Origin: Geojedonia sp051814705
GTDB lineage: Bacteria > Bacteroidota > Bacteroidia > Flavobacteriales > Flavobacteriaceae
Assembly (NCBI GenBank): GCA_051814705.1
Contig: JBPWQW010000004.1
Location: forward strand, 496,001 to 560,000
Direction of reading: 5' to 3'
Length of the DNA stretch: 64,000 bases
The stretch's first letter is position 1, and the number at the start of each line of letters is the position of its first letter. This document shows positions 23,173 to 32,300 of the stretch, piece after piece. The notes under the pieces are model-generated. The model saw only the letters and a program-made list of their open reading frames with translations, was not told the origin of the DNA and ran no database searches. The translations under genes were made by a program, and so were the position numbers.

Positions 23173-24714
23173 TTATATTTTACTCTTATCTTCTAGCCCT
23201 TTAGTTTTTTCATTTTTCTGATTAAAATTCTGCATCAATTGATATACATGTGGAATTTGTTCTTGAAATCGCGTTAAAATATCATAGGAAATATTATCTC
23301 TACTAAAGGGTACTACTTTTACATACTCTTGAATTTCACCGGCATGCCTCCCGTACTTAAAGTCATAAGGAAAACGCCCTTGTTCATCTATTTTATTATT
23401 AGCATTATCCTTATTGGCAACACTAATGTAGAACTCGCTATCCTTCATGCTTCCATTAGGATTAAACAATGTTTTTTCTTTTAAATACTCGTGTAATTCT
23501 TTAGCGGTATCAACTGCTGGATCAATCAAATTAATGTTTTCAATCATAAAATTTCGATACAAATAGTTGCCATCTTTTCCCTTGTAGTTATATAATTCTT
23601 TTAGAATTTTAGTAATTTTTTCGGTCATATAAGGATAATGTGTGCACCCTAAAATAATGGACTTTAGTTTATTTTTTGTTTTAGACTGACGGATTTGTTC
23701 CATGAGCGTAACCAAATGATAGCGTACATAGTTTCCAGCATCGTTAATTTGAAGTATCGAACAATCATCAGATTTTTCGGTATCACATAACATTTTACTA
23801 TTATCGAAATCGAAATTATAAATATCGAAAAGTGTTTTGTCTATTTTCACATCGCCATCTAAACCCGGGCCTTTATAATCGTTACGTGGTTGCTTTAAAT
23901 TTTTATCAAAATAGTTTGGGTCTTCATCTATAGCTTCAGCAATCCCTATACCACCTTGCGAAAACACTTCAATTTTACCTGTATAACCTAATTCATCTTT
24001 AAATTTTAAGATGGTGTTCTTGTAGCCTTTGGATGCTACTGTACCAGCTGTTGCTAGCACGCCTATAATAGCATCTTCATCTTTCTTCAAGCTTGCTAAA
24101 GTCCCTCTCACACCAGCATCAATAACCCCAATGACTTTTATATCTGAATTTGCTTTTTTTAAGAATTCTTCAATGTATTCTTTACCGTAAGCTGTTGCTG
24201 TATTACAAGCAATCACCAAGGCTTTTACGGGTTGTTTATCAGTGTTAACGGAAGTGTCAGAAGCATCAGAATAATACTTATTACTCAATAAAAACTGCGC
24301 ATCTTTTATTATATGCTCGTTTAATAAATCTACTTTATTTTCTTTGGAATAATTCCCGTAAGGCATATTGGCTTGATCACCCAAATAGATAAAAACTTCT
24401 TTATCAAAATCTAAAATACCATCCTTGCCAGCTATGTGAGAATCATTTTTATTTTCATCATAATTAATAATGGCTTTTAAAACGGTTAAGCCTCCTGTAC
24501 CAGAATCGAAAACCCCAACAGGTAAAGATTTATCTGAATTTGGATAGTTTTTAAAATCTACGTGATAAAAACTTTCCTCATCGTTAATTATAGTATTTAC
24601 TATATCGCCTTTTTGTGTTTCAGTTTTGGTTAGCTGTTCTTTCTTTGGGTTTTGTTTACAGCTAATGATTAAAAAAGCTGTTAGAACTAAAATTTTAAAA
24701 CTAAATCTTCTCAT
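23173..24714 (-). CDS. exported lipoprotein of the glutamate/aspartate racemase (MurI) family
   Basis: This 513-residue protein starts with a lipoprotein signal (MRRFSFKILVLTAFLIISC, Cys19). The MurI fold follows with all catalytic motifs: VGVFDSGTGGLTV (Asp70, Ser71), YLGDQANMPYG, VIACNTATAYG (Cys170), IGVIDAG and ILGCTHYPYM (Cys357, His359). Both active-site cysteines are intact, so racemization of glutamate or aspartate is the expected reaction. Cytoplasmic MurI is about 260-290 residues. The extra length comes from a linker after the signal, an insert at about 265-325 and a C-terminal extension. A racemase outside the cytoplasm cannot serve peptidoglycan precursor synthesis. Between an N-acyl-D-amino-acid deacylase and a glutamate symporter, it more likely converts freed D-Glu or D-Asp. 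Confidence 0.85.
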   Translation of the reverse strand: MRRFSFKILVLTAFLIISCKQNPKKEQLTKTETQKGDIVNTIINDEESFYHVDFKNYPNSDKSLPVGVFDSGTGGLTVLKAIINYDENKNDSHIAGKDGILDFDKEVFIYLGDQANMPYGNYSKENKVDLLNEHIIKDAQFLLSNKYYSDASDTSVNTDKQPVKALVIACNTATAYGKEYIEEFLKKANSDIKVIGVIDAGVRGTLASLKKDEDAIIGVLATAGTVASKGYKNTILKFKDELGYTGKIEVFSQGGIGIAEAIDEDPNYFDKNLKQPRNDYKGPGLDGDVKIDKTLFDIYNFDFDNSKMLCDTEKSDDCSILQINDAGNYVRYHLVTLMEQIRQSKTKNKLKSIILGCTHYPYMTEKITKILKELYNYKGKDGNYLYRNFMIENINLIDPAVDTAKELHEYLKEKTLFNPNGSMKDSEFYISVANKDNANNKIDEQGRFPYDFKYGRHAGEIQEYVKVVPFSRDNISYDILTRFQEQIPHVYQLMQNFNQKNEKTKGLEDKSKI

Positions 24715-24720
24715 AATTTC

Positions 24721-26271
24721 TTACTTTTTTAAAACTTTGCCATTTAATTGTCCTGTGAATTTTCCGTTTTCAACTGAAAGCTTTCCATTAATAATACTGT
24801 ATTCCAAACCTTCTGCTAATTGAAAAGCATCTTTATAATCTGCAATATCTCTGAAGGTTTCTGGATTAAAAATGATGATATCGGCATAATAGTCTTCTTT
24901 TATTTGTCCTCTATTTGGAATTCTAAATATGTCTGCTGTTTTTGAAGAGCTTCCGTTAATAAATGTTGCTACATCTATAACCTTTTCTTGTTTAACATAT
25001 TTATGATATTTACGTGGAAATGAACCATATTTACGCGGATGTCCCGTATTTCCATCAGACCCTGTAACCACCCAATCTTGTTTCATAAAATTATGAATAT
25101 CATAACGGTTCATATTGAAAGATGCCACGCGAATATATCCTGTTTCAAGAGTTTTAAAAACGGCTTCTTCTGGAGTTATTTTAAGATTTTGAGCTATCTC
25201 TAAAAGGGTTTTATTTACAAAACTAGAATCAGGAGCTTTTACAATCAACAATTTATCTGGTCCTCCACGACGGGCAATATTGATTTTGGTTTCATCTAAA
25301 ATACGTTGCTTCAATTTTGGATTCCTATAGCGAATAAACAAAGAGTCTTTTCCGCCACTTTCTGCCCAACGTGGTGTGACAGCGGCTTTTAATCCTGTTG
25401 CGGAAGCATCATAAGGATATTGATTTGCAGTAACATCAATACTCGCTTTTCGTGCCTTTTCTATTAATTTAATAATGGAATCACTCTGGTTCCAAACATC
25501 AACCCCTAAACACTTAATATGCGAGATATGTATAGGCAAACTGGCGCGTCTTCCAATGTCAATAGCTTCTTGAATCGCTGGAATTAACCCAACGGTATAA
25601 GAACTTTCATCACGTAAATGCGTATCATAAATACCATTATTTTTTGAAACCGTTTTTGCTAATGCAATAACTTCTTCGGTATTAGAATAGCTGCCTGGAG
25701 CGTAAAATAAACCCGTTGAGATCCCAAATGCTCCAGCACCCATTTCTTGCTGAACAAGAGCTTGCATTTTAGTTATTTCTTCTTCATTCGCTTTTCTATC
25801 ACTCGAACCCATAACTTGCTTACGTATGGTTCCATGCCCAACAAGTAAAATGGCATTAGTTCCAATACCATGTGCTTCGTATTTTTCTTTATATGTTGAT
25901 GTTGGGAAAAAGCTATCGCCATCATTTCCAACAATAACAGTTGTAATACCTTGAAATAAAAAGGGTTTGTTGTGTGATTGTGTGGCATCTTTTAATTCTC
26001 TATCCGCATGTGTGTGTGGATCTATAAAACCCGGAGAGACTATTAAATCTTCTGCATCAATAATTTTTGAGGCTTTAATTTTTACATCAGTCTGATTTCC
26101 AATGAAAACAATTTTATCATTTTTTATTGCTATTGAAACGTCATTAGGAACAGAATCTGTTCCGTTATAAACGATTCCGTTTTCAATTAAAATATCTGCT
26201 TTAATTTCTTTTTTACATGAAATTAAGCAACTAACTAAAATTAATGATAATAGCAGTTTTAGCTTTTTCAA
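24721..26271 (-). CDS. N-acyl-D-amino-acid deacylase-like amidohydrolase, lipoprotein
   Basis: This 516-residue protein has a lipoprotein signal (LILVSCLISC, Cys19 likely) and an amidohydrolase barrel: GFIDPHTHAD (His86, His88), YDTHLRDES, LPIHISHIKCLG, TANQYPYDAS, VTGSDGNTGHPRKYGSFPR and a C-terminal ADIIIFNPETF strand. The last motifs are those of D-aminoacylases, which release D-amino acids from N-acyl or N-terminally blocked D-residues. Where the characterised D-aminoacylase has a metal-binding Cys in a VGNCG motif, this protein has VGNDG (Asp117). The gene ends six bases before the racemase gene, so the two are co-translated. An extracytoplasmic deacylase feeding the racemase is inferred. 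Confidence 0.85.
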   Translation of the reverse strand: MKKLKLLLSLILVSCLISCKKEIKADILIENGIVYNGTDSVPNDVSIAIKNDKIVFIGNQTDVKIKASKIIDAEDLIVSPGFIDPHTHADRELKDATQSHNKPFLFQGITTVIVGNDGDSFFPTSTYKEKYEAHGIGTNAILLVGHGTIRKQVMGSSDRKANEEEITKMQALVQQEMGAGAFGISTGLFYAPGSYSNTEEVIALAKTVSKNNGIYDTHLRDESSYTVGLIPAIQEAIDIGRRASLPIHISHIKCLGVDVWNQSDSIIKLIEKARKASIDVTANQYPYDASATGLKAAVTPRWAESGGKDSLFIRYRNPKLKQRILDETKINIARRGGPDKLLIVKAPDSSFVNKTLLEIAQNLKITPEEAVFKTLETGYIRVASFNMNRYDIHNFMKQDWVVTGSDGNTGHPRKYGSFPRKYHKYVKQEKVIDVATFINGSSSKTADIFRIPNRGQIKEDYYADIIIFNPETFRDIADYKDAFQLAEGLEYSIINGKLSVENGKFTGQLNGKVLKK

Positions 26272-26296
26272 TGGTTGTATAGTTTTAGTTTTTAAA

Positions 26297-27523
26297 TTAT
26301 TTTTTCAGCAAAACATTCATCATCTGTTCAGCAGTAACTTTACCTATTAATTGTATTCTGTCTTTAGGGGTTGCGTCTCCAATTTCATAAGTTATACCTG
26401 TAGCATTATGTCCGTATAAAAACCAGCCTTTAGATACGGGTTTAGTGCTATTGCCTGCAGCTTCATTTACTTTATAGTTAGGTATATTGTTTTCTAATGC
26501 CTTAAACCAATCATCAATAAAATCAGGTAGCGTAGTACCTTCTCTAATTTTATTGGTATAAAACACATCTTCGTAAGTGGAGTGGAAGTCTAGTCCTAAT
26601 ATTAATTTAGAATTGTTTTTTCTCAAAGTTTTAGTAATATAGTTTACGGTTTGTTTCACTTCTGGTTGATTATATACAGACCAATCTCTGTTTGTGTCAA
26701 CACCACCTGCATTATGACGCCAATGCCCAAGGTCAACGCCGTCTGGGTTCATTATTGGAAAAGCCAGCACGCGATAGTTATTTAGAAATTTATCTGAAAG
26801 ATTAGAGTTACTTAAAATAGTTTTTAAAAATTCTTGAAAAGCAAAATAACCTGTAACTTCTGGTGGATGTTGGCGTGTTAATAATACAATAATGTCTTTG
26901 TTTTTTTTGTCGCCTTTATAAATATCAAGAACAGGTAAATCTTGCCCTAATCTTGATTTTCCAAAATTGATAAAATGCACATAATCTTCTTTTCCTTTGA
27001 TTAAGTTTGTGTACCACGCTTTAACATCTGACGACGAATTTATTTCTTGAGCTGCTACAGTTAAAGGGGATTTACTTAAGTTGAGTTTTATAGTTACAAT
27101 ACTATCTCTTTTGAATATGTTTGTTGAATCTAATAACGCCCAATTTTTATCTTCTTTAAGCTTAGGTATATATCTGTGTTTATAACCTTTTGGGTATTGA
27201 AAGGTGAAATAAAACGGCTTGGTTATATTGGACCACACTTTAAATGCATAATATGCACTATTGTTAATAGGCGTATTTTCTGGATTTATTAAAAGAACAG
27301 CGGTGCTATCATTTGCTTTTTTCAATCCATTTAATCTTGCTCCATCAAACTCGTTACTGGCATAAATACCTAAATCATCTAAAGCATAGGTTTGTTTTTT
27401 TTGACTTAAAAGAGGTTTTGTTGTTGTATCAACAGGAGTTTTAAAAGAAACAGTATCTAAACTTTTACAACTTACTATTATTAAAAAACCCAATAAGAAG
27501 GCATTACTGAAAGAAAATTTCAT
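26297..27523 (-). CDS. M14-family zinc carboxypeptidase, lipoprotein
   Basis: This 408-residue protein has a lipoprotein signal (FLLGFLIIVSC, Cys19). An N-terminal beta domain occupies about residues 60-160, and an M14 catalytic domain follows. Zinc ligands are His219 and Glu222 (RQHPPEVTG) and His314 (LDFHST). VDTNRDW (Asn278, Arg279) would hold the substrate carboxylate, and Glu380 in GITYEIGD is the catalytic base. M14 enzymes remove C-terminal residues; members with an N-terminal beta domain include deglutamylases. It starts the four-gene degradation and uptake operon, 390 bases after the SusD gene, and would trim imported peptides at the surface or in the periplasm. Confidence 0.88.
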   Translation of the reverse strand: MKFSFSNAFLLGFLIIVSCKSLDTVSFKTPVDTTTKPLLSQKKQTYALDDLGIYASNEFDGARLNGLKKANDSTAVLLINPENTPINNSAYYAFKVWSNITKPFYFTFQYPKGYKHRYIPKLKEDKNWALLDSTNIFKRDSIVTIKLNLSKSPLTVAAQEINSSSDVKAWYTNLIKGKEDYVHFINFGKSRLGQDLPVLDIYKGDKKNKDIIVLLTRQHPPEVTGYFAFQEFLKTILSNSNLSDKFLNNYRVLAFPIMNPDGVDLGHWRHNAGGVDTNRDWSVYNQPEVKQTVNYITKTLRKNNSKLILGLDFHSTYEDVFYTNKIREGTTLPDFIDDWFKALENNIPNYKVNEAAGNSTKPVSKGWFLYGHNATGITYEIGDATPKDRIQLIGKVTAEQMMNVLLKK

Positions 27524-27649
27524 AAGTATTTTTATTAATGAATTAATATTGTTATAAATTCATGAGCATGGACTTAGCTCTTTTTTTATGATGTCTCGAT
27601 TTATTTCATCAGCATTTTCATAAGTGACCTCTTCAATATTTAACTGTGA

Positions 27650-27674
27650 ATTGTTTGAATCTTATCTAATCCAA
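27650..27674. repeat. 25-bp direct repeat, copy 1
   Basis: ATTGTTTGAATC followed by TTATCTAATCCAA. An identical copy lies 136 bases further on. The flanking bases are unrelated, so only the motif is duplicated. Confidence 0.85.
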
Positions 27675-27785
27675 TGAAGTATGACAAACAAGTTTTAATT
27701 TCATTTAAAGAATCTAAATTGATACTTATGACCATAAAAATGATGTATGGAAACCTAGAGTAAATCGAAAAAAAATCTTGCGATG

Positions 27786-27810
27786 ATTGTTTGAATCTTA
27801 TCTAATCCAA
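27786..27810. repeat. 25-bp direct repeat, copy 2
   Basis: Identical to 27650-27674. On the minus strand it lies about 260-290 bases upstream of the carboxypeptidase start. It could be a regulator-binding site or a short duplication. Confidence 0.85.
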
Positions 27811-27913
27811 CTAAAAGGGTAGTTAATACAGATTAAGTAATTAGGGATTATTTTCAATAAAAAACATTTAAAAACAACCCCTAATTCAAACTAAACTAAC
27901 TCAAACTTTATCT

Positions 27914-29311
27914 TTATTGATTTATTGGTGTCTTCACAAAAATATCTGCTATATCCGGCACATTTGCACCATTAGTGTTTTCTTCATCAAAAGGATATAA
28001 GAAACGTTCTGGGTGCTGTGAGCCAACATTGAACGGCACAGGCACTTGTATAGCAACTGGGTCTTTTTTCATTCTTCTCAAATCATTGAATCCTAAAACA
28101 GTAGTAAAGAATGTAGCGTAGCGCTCTTCAATAATTTCTCTTAAAAGAGCGTCTTCTTTAGATAATGAACTATCTACATTTTCAATACCGCCTCCTAAAA
28201 AATCAGCTTCAACATAATCATCATAAACTCCAGTGCTAACAGAGAAATAAACTCCATTTCTTAAATTAGCTCGATGCTCATTTAATTTCATTAATGCTAT
28301 GTCAAAATTACTAGCACTTGAGCGTAAAGAAGTTTCAGCCCAAATTAAGAGATTCTCCTGTAAAGAAATTTGATTCATTGGTTCATCAACACCAGCAATA
28401 CCAGAATCGTTAATATCAGTTCCATCATAATAATATGCAGCTCTATCTACTTCATCTGTTTTTGTATTATTTCTACTTTCAGAACCAGTACCTAATAAAT
28501 CTATTAAAAATGAACCGTTGGCAGCTATAGCACCTCCAGAAGTTGAACCAGTAATGACTTCATGTAATAAATTAGTGTCTGCTCCTAATGTATTTGGTGG
28601 AGAATATTTCATGGTCTCTGATGAAGATGAAATACCGTTTTGCGCAGCAGATAATGCATTAGCATAATCTCTAACGTCTAGAAATAATCTGGCTTTTAAT
28701 GTATAAGCTGTCTTAATCCATTTGCTAGAATCGCCTCCAAAGAAAATATCTTCACCTATGCCTCCACTTGTTCCTGCATTTTGCAAATCTGAAATAGCTT
28801 CGTCCAATAAATCTTGAAGAGCCATATAAACACTCACTTGTCCATCGTATTTTGGAGTTGGAATATCATTATTCGCAGCCTCGCTAAAAGGCACATCCCC
28901 AAATATATTTGCTGCGGTCCCAACAGCATGAGCCTCTAACACTTTTGATGCTCCATAGAAAAAGTCCTTGTTAGGCACATCAATACCACTTCGTAACTCT
29001 CTTGCTTGTTTTACAACCCCTTGGTAAATATTATTCCAAGGTGTATTAGAATCTGTATTTATATATTCATAATTTTGAATAAAGTTAAGCCTATCTGCTC
29101 CAACAAAATAGCCTGAAACCACACCTCCTGCTTGACTTAAAATACCTGATTGCCCTGCAATATCTGCAAGTTGAATTCCAGTGAACAACACTTCACCACT
29201 AACAGTAGCAATCTTATTTGGATCCACATCATTTATATCATCAACTATACTTTGACACCCAAAAAAGCTGAAGAGAATTGTTATAGTAAAACTTATTTTA
29301 AATAATTTCAT
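27914..29311 (-). CDS. SusD/RagB-family nutrient-binding outer-membrane lipoprotein
   Basis: This 465-residue protein has a lipoprotein signal (LFSFFGC, Cys19) and the SusD-like helical fold. Recognisable parts are SGYFVGADRLNF, GVVKQARELR, GDVPFSEAANND, KTAYTLKARLFLDVRDY and a C-terminal ERYATFFTTVLGFNDLRRMKKDP. It forms the lid of the SusC channel and binds the imported ligand at the surface. The gene begins 11 bases after the SusC gene. The degradation genes downstream suggest peptides or amino-acid derivatives rather than glycans as ligand. No glycoside hydrolases are present in the locus. Confidence 0.93.
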   Translation of the reverse strand: MKLFKISFTITILFSFFGCQSIVDDINDVDPNKIATVSGEVLFTGIQLADIAGQSGILSQAGGVVSGYFVGADRLNFIQNYEYINTDSNTPWNNIYQGVVKQARELRSGIDVPNKDFFYGASKVLEAHAVGTAANIFGDVPFSEAANNDIPTPKYDGQVSVYMALQDLLDEAISDLQNAGTSGGIGEDIFFGGDSSKWIKTAYTLKARLFLDVRDYANALSAAQNGISSSSETMKYSPPNTLGADTNLLHEVITGSTSGGAIAANGSFLIDLLGTGSESRNNTKTDEVDRAAYYYDGTDINDSGIAGVDEPMNQISLQENLLIWAETSLRSSASNFDIALMKLNEHRANLRNGVYFSVSTGVYDDYVEADFLGGGIENVDSSLSKEDALLREIIEERYATFFTTVLGFNDLRRMKKDPVAIQVPVPFNVGSQHPERFLYPFDEENTNGANVPDIADIFVKTPINQ

Positions 29312-29322
29312 AATTAATTTTT

Positions 29323-32300
29323 TTAGAATGTTATATTCAAATTAAACATATATGACTTTGTAGAAGGATTGGTATAATAATCTAAACCTCTAGAATTACC
29401 AACACCTGCAAAATTCTTATCTGGATCATTACCTATAACATCTGTCCATAAAACTAAATTTCTTCCAGTTACACTAAAATTAACGGCTGATAACTTTAAT
29501 TTATCTAGTATGTTTTGACCTAAAGAATAGGTTAATGTTAATTCCCTTAAGCGCGTCCAAGTTGCATCTTGTAACCACAACTCACTAAATCCTCTGTTTC
29601 CTGCTCCATTCCCTCTATACCAACTTTCTTCTAAAAGCACATTTCCTGCTCCAAAATCGTATAAATTACCTCTTACCACATCTCCAGCAGCATAAGCATT
29701 ACCATTAACGTCAACCACACCTCCTGCTGGTATTGTAGCTTTATTTCCAGATTCTAAACTATGACCTCTTTGTGTGTTTATTTGTCTGGTAATGTCATAA
29801 AAATCACCACCTTGCGAGTGTTCGAAAAGCACATTCATGGACACATTTTTATATGCTAAATTAAACCCTAAACCACCTGTCCAATCTGGATTCGGATCGC
29901 CTATAATATCATATTCTGGTGAGCCTACAGGAAAACCATTAGCATCTAATTCTATACTTCCGTCTGCGTTTCTTGGCAATTTTCCTCCAAATAAGGCACC
30001 CATTTGATGCCCTACAGCGGCCACAGAATCTCCTGTTCCAAATCCAGTTAAGGGTTGAATATCGGCTCCTGATAAATCTGTAACTTCATTTTTATTGGTT
30101 GCAAAATTTCCATATGGAGAAAAGGACCAATTATCATTATCTCTTAATAGCTTAGCATTAAACTCAAATTCAAATCCGTTATTCTCAATTGCGGCGCCAT
30201 TAGTATAAAATGAAGTAAAACCACTACTCGCTGACTGATCTAATGTTAATAAAATATCTTCAATATCATTATTATAATATGTAAAGCTTGTGGATAAAGC
30301 ATTGTCGAAAAAACGTAATTCTAACCCAGTTTCTATTTCTGTTTTTATTTCCGGTCTCAAATTGGTATTACCTCTACGATTATCTAATCTAAAACCACCT
30401 CCGTTAGAGGTTGAGCTTAAAGTTCCTGCTAGACCGCTACTATATGAAAAATCCCCTTCATAGTTTGTTGAACTTCTGTATAAGTCTGGTTGAATACCTA
30501 CTTTCCCCCAACTTAACCGCACTTTAGCAAAACTTATAAAACTTTCTTCTGGAAAGAAATTCGCATCTGAAAACTGCCATGCAGCACTTGCGGCCGGATA
30601 GAAAAATGGTTTCCCTATTGTAGAGGCAGCTTCAACGGTTCCTGAAACATCAATAAATAACTGATCAAATACGCCAAAATTCGCTGTTGCAAATCCTCTG
30701 TTAGATCTTCGGTGAGTTATAAAGTTTTCTGAAGTCGTTACTCTAGAATTAGTCAAATTATAGATTTCTTGATCGACTATAAAGTCATTTCCTATTGCCG
30801 TTGTTCTATTAAACTTTCTGTCATTTATATTCCAACCTAATACATAAGATGATGAAATATCTTCTGTAATGTCTGTATCGTATTTGGCAATGGCATCAAA
30901 ATTCAATTCTGTTCCTGATAAATTTTCTTGTAACAAACTACCATCTATTCTAAATAAAGGAGGTGTTGTTGTTCTTGCTGAACCTTTAGGGAAAAGATAA
31001 GTTCTAGCATCATTATAAGTATCAACTCCTCCTCTTAATTTAATATTAAGACCTTTAGTAGGAAAAACATCAAGTTCAGCTGAGTAAATATGTCTGTTTA
31101 CAGTATTAGGTGCTTTTTGTTTGTTTGTCGTCCATAATGGATTGTTATAAAATGGCCTATTACTTGCGCCAATAGGGTTTCTGTAAGATCTATGTCGACC
31201 TGCTATTTCAGCCCCAGAAGCGCTTACATAAGTTCCTGAGTAATCTGAAATATCAAAATCAGGAGGCGTTCTATAAAAACCTAATAATAAACCCGCCAAG
31301 TTAGAATTTTGTTGAATTCTATTTGCTCCTACTCTAGAATACTTTCCTTTCAGTTTTAAACTGATAAAATCATTAAATTTCCTGGTAGCACTTATATTTA
31401 CAGTGTGCCTTTTATAATCGTTATTTCTAATAACACCGTCATGATCCGTATTACCTAAACTAAAAAAGATATTTCCTTTATCATTTCCACCACTAATACT
31501 TAATGATTGCTCCGTTAATAGCCCTGTTTGAAATATTTGATCAAAGTTTTTATCTAAAAATGTTTCTCTTGATCTTTTTCCTCCGTGAGGATTACTTGAA
31601 CTTCCTCGTGCTATAGGATAATATATTGTTCCTGTTTGATCGCCAATAAAATAGGCACCATTTGTATCTACTACATCTTCGCCGCCTGCTCTGTCTGAGA
31701 TTTCATCTCCCCAAGCTCTTAAAAAATCTTGTCTATAAACACCGGAAGAACCTGGGCCGTAGTTTGATTGTAACAGTTGTGTTTCAGTAACTTCATCAAA
31801 AGCTACAGTTGTTTTTAACGAAACTCTGAACCCCTTTTTACCAGATTTAGTAGTTATGATAACTACACCATTAGAAGCTCTAGACCCCCACAAAGCAGCT
31901 GCTGAAGCGCCTTTTAACACTTGTAAAGTTTCAATATCGTTTGGATTTATATCATTTAAACGAGACTGCTGTGAAGTACCATTAGCAGTTGAGTTACTGC
32001 CACCTCCATTATTGTTACTGTTACTAATAGGGATTCCATCTACTATTATTAATGGTTGTGTGTTTCCAGAAATAGTATTAGCGCCCCTTATTCTAATATT
32101 AGATCCTGAACCTGGATCTCCATTGCTACGAGTAATATTAACACCGGACATTTTTCCTTGTATGGCATTTGTAATAGAAGTTTCACCAGACCTTGTTATT
32201 GCTTCTGCTTTAACACTTGATACGGCACTACCCAACTTATCAGTTTTAACTGCAAAACCTAAGGCGTTAATTACAACTTCGTCTAAGCTAGCTGCATCTT

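Larger units (their letters stand above)
27524..27913. other. 390-base spacer between SusD and carboxypeptidase genes with direct repeats
   Basis: No gene is visible. It holds two identical 25-bp direct repeats (27650-27674 and 27786-27810) and, nearer the SusD gene, an inverted repeat AATTAGGG/CCCTAATT (27839-27846 and 27879-27886) that could form a weak attenuating hairpin. I find no standard TAnnTTTG promoter on the minus strand. Confidence 0.6.

Noticed and set aside
23173..24714. Housekeeping MurI for peptidoglycan synthesis
   Set aside because: The lipoprotein signal, the 513-residue length and its place in a mobile nutrient locus do not fit a cytoplasmic essential enzyme.
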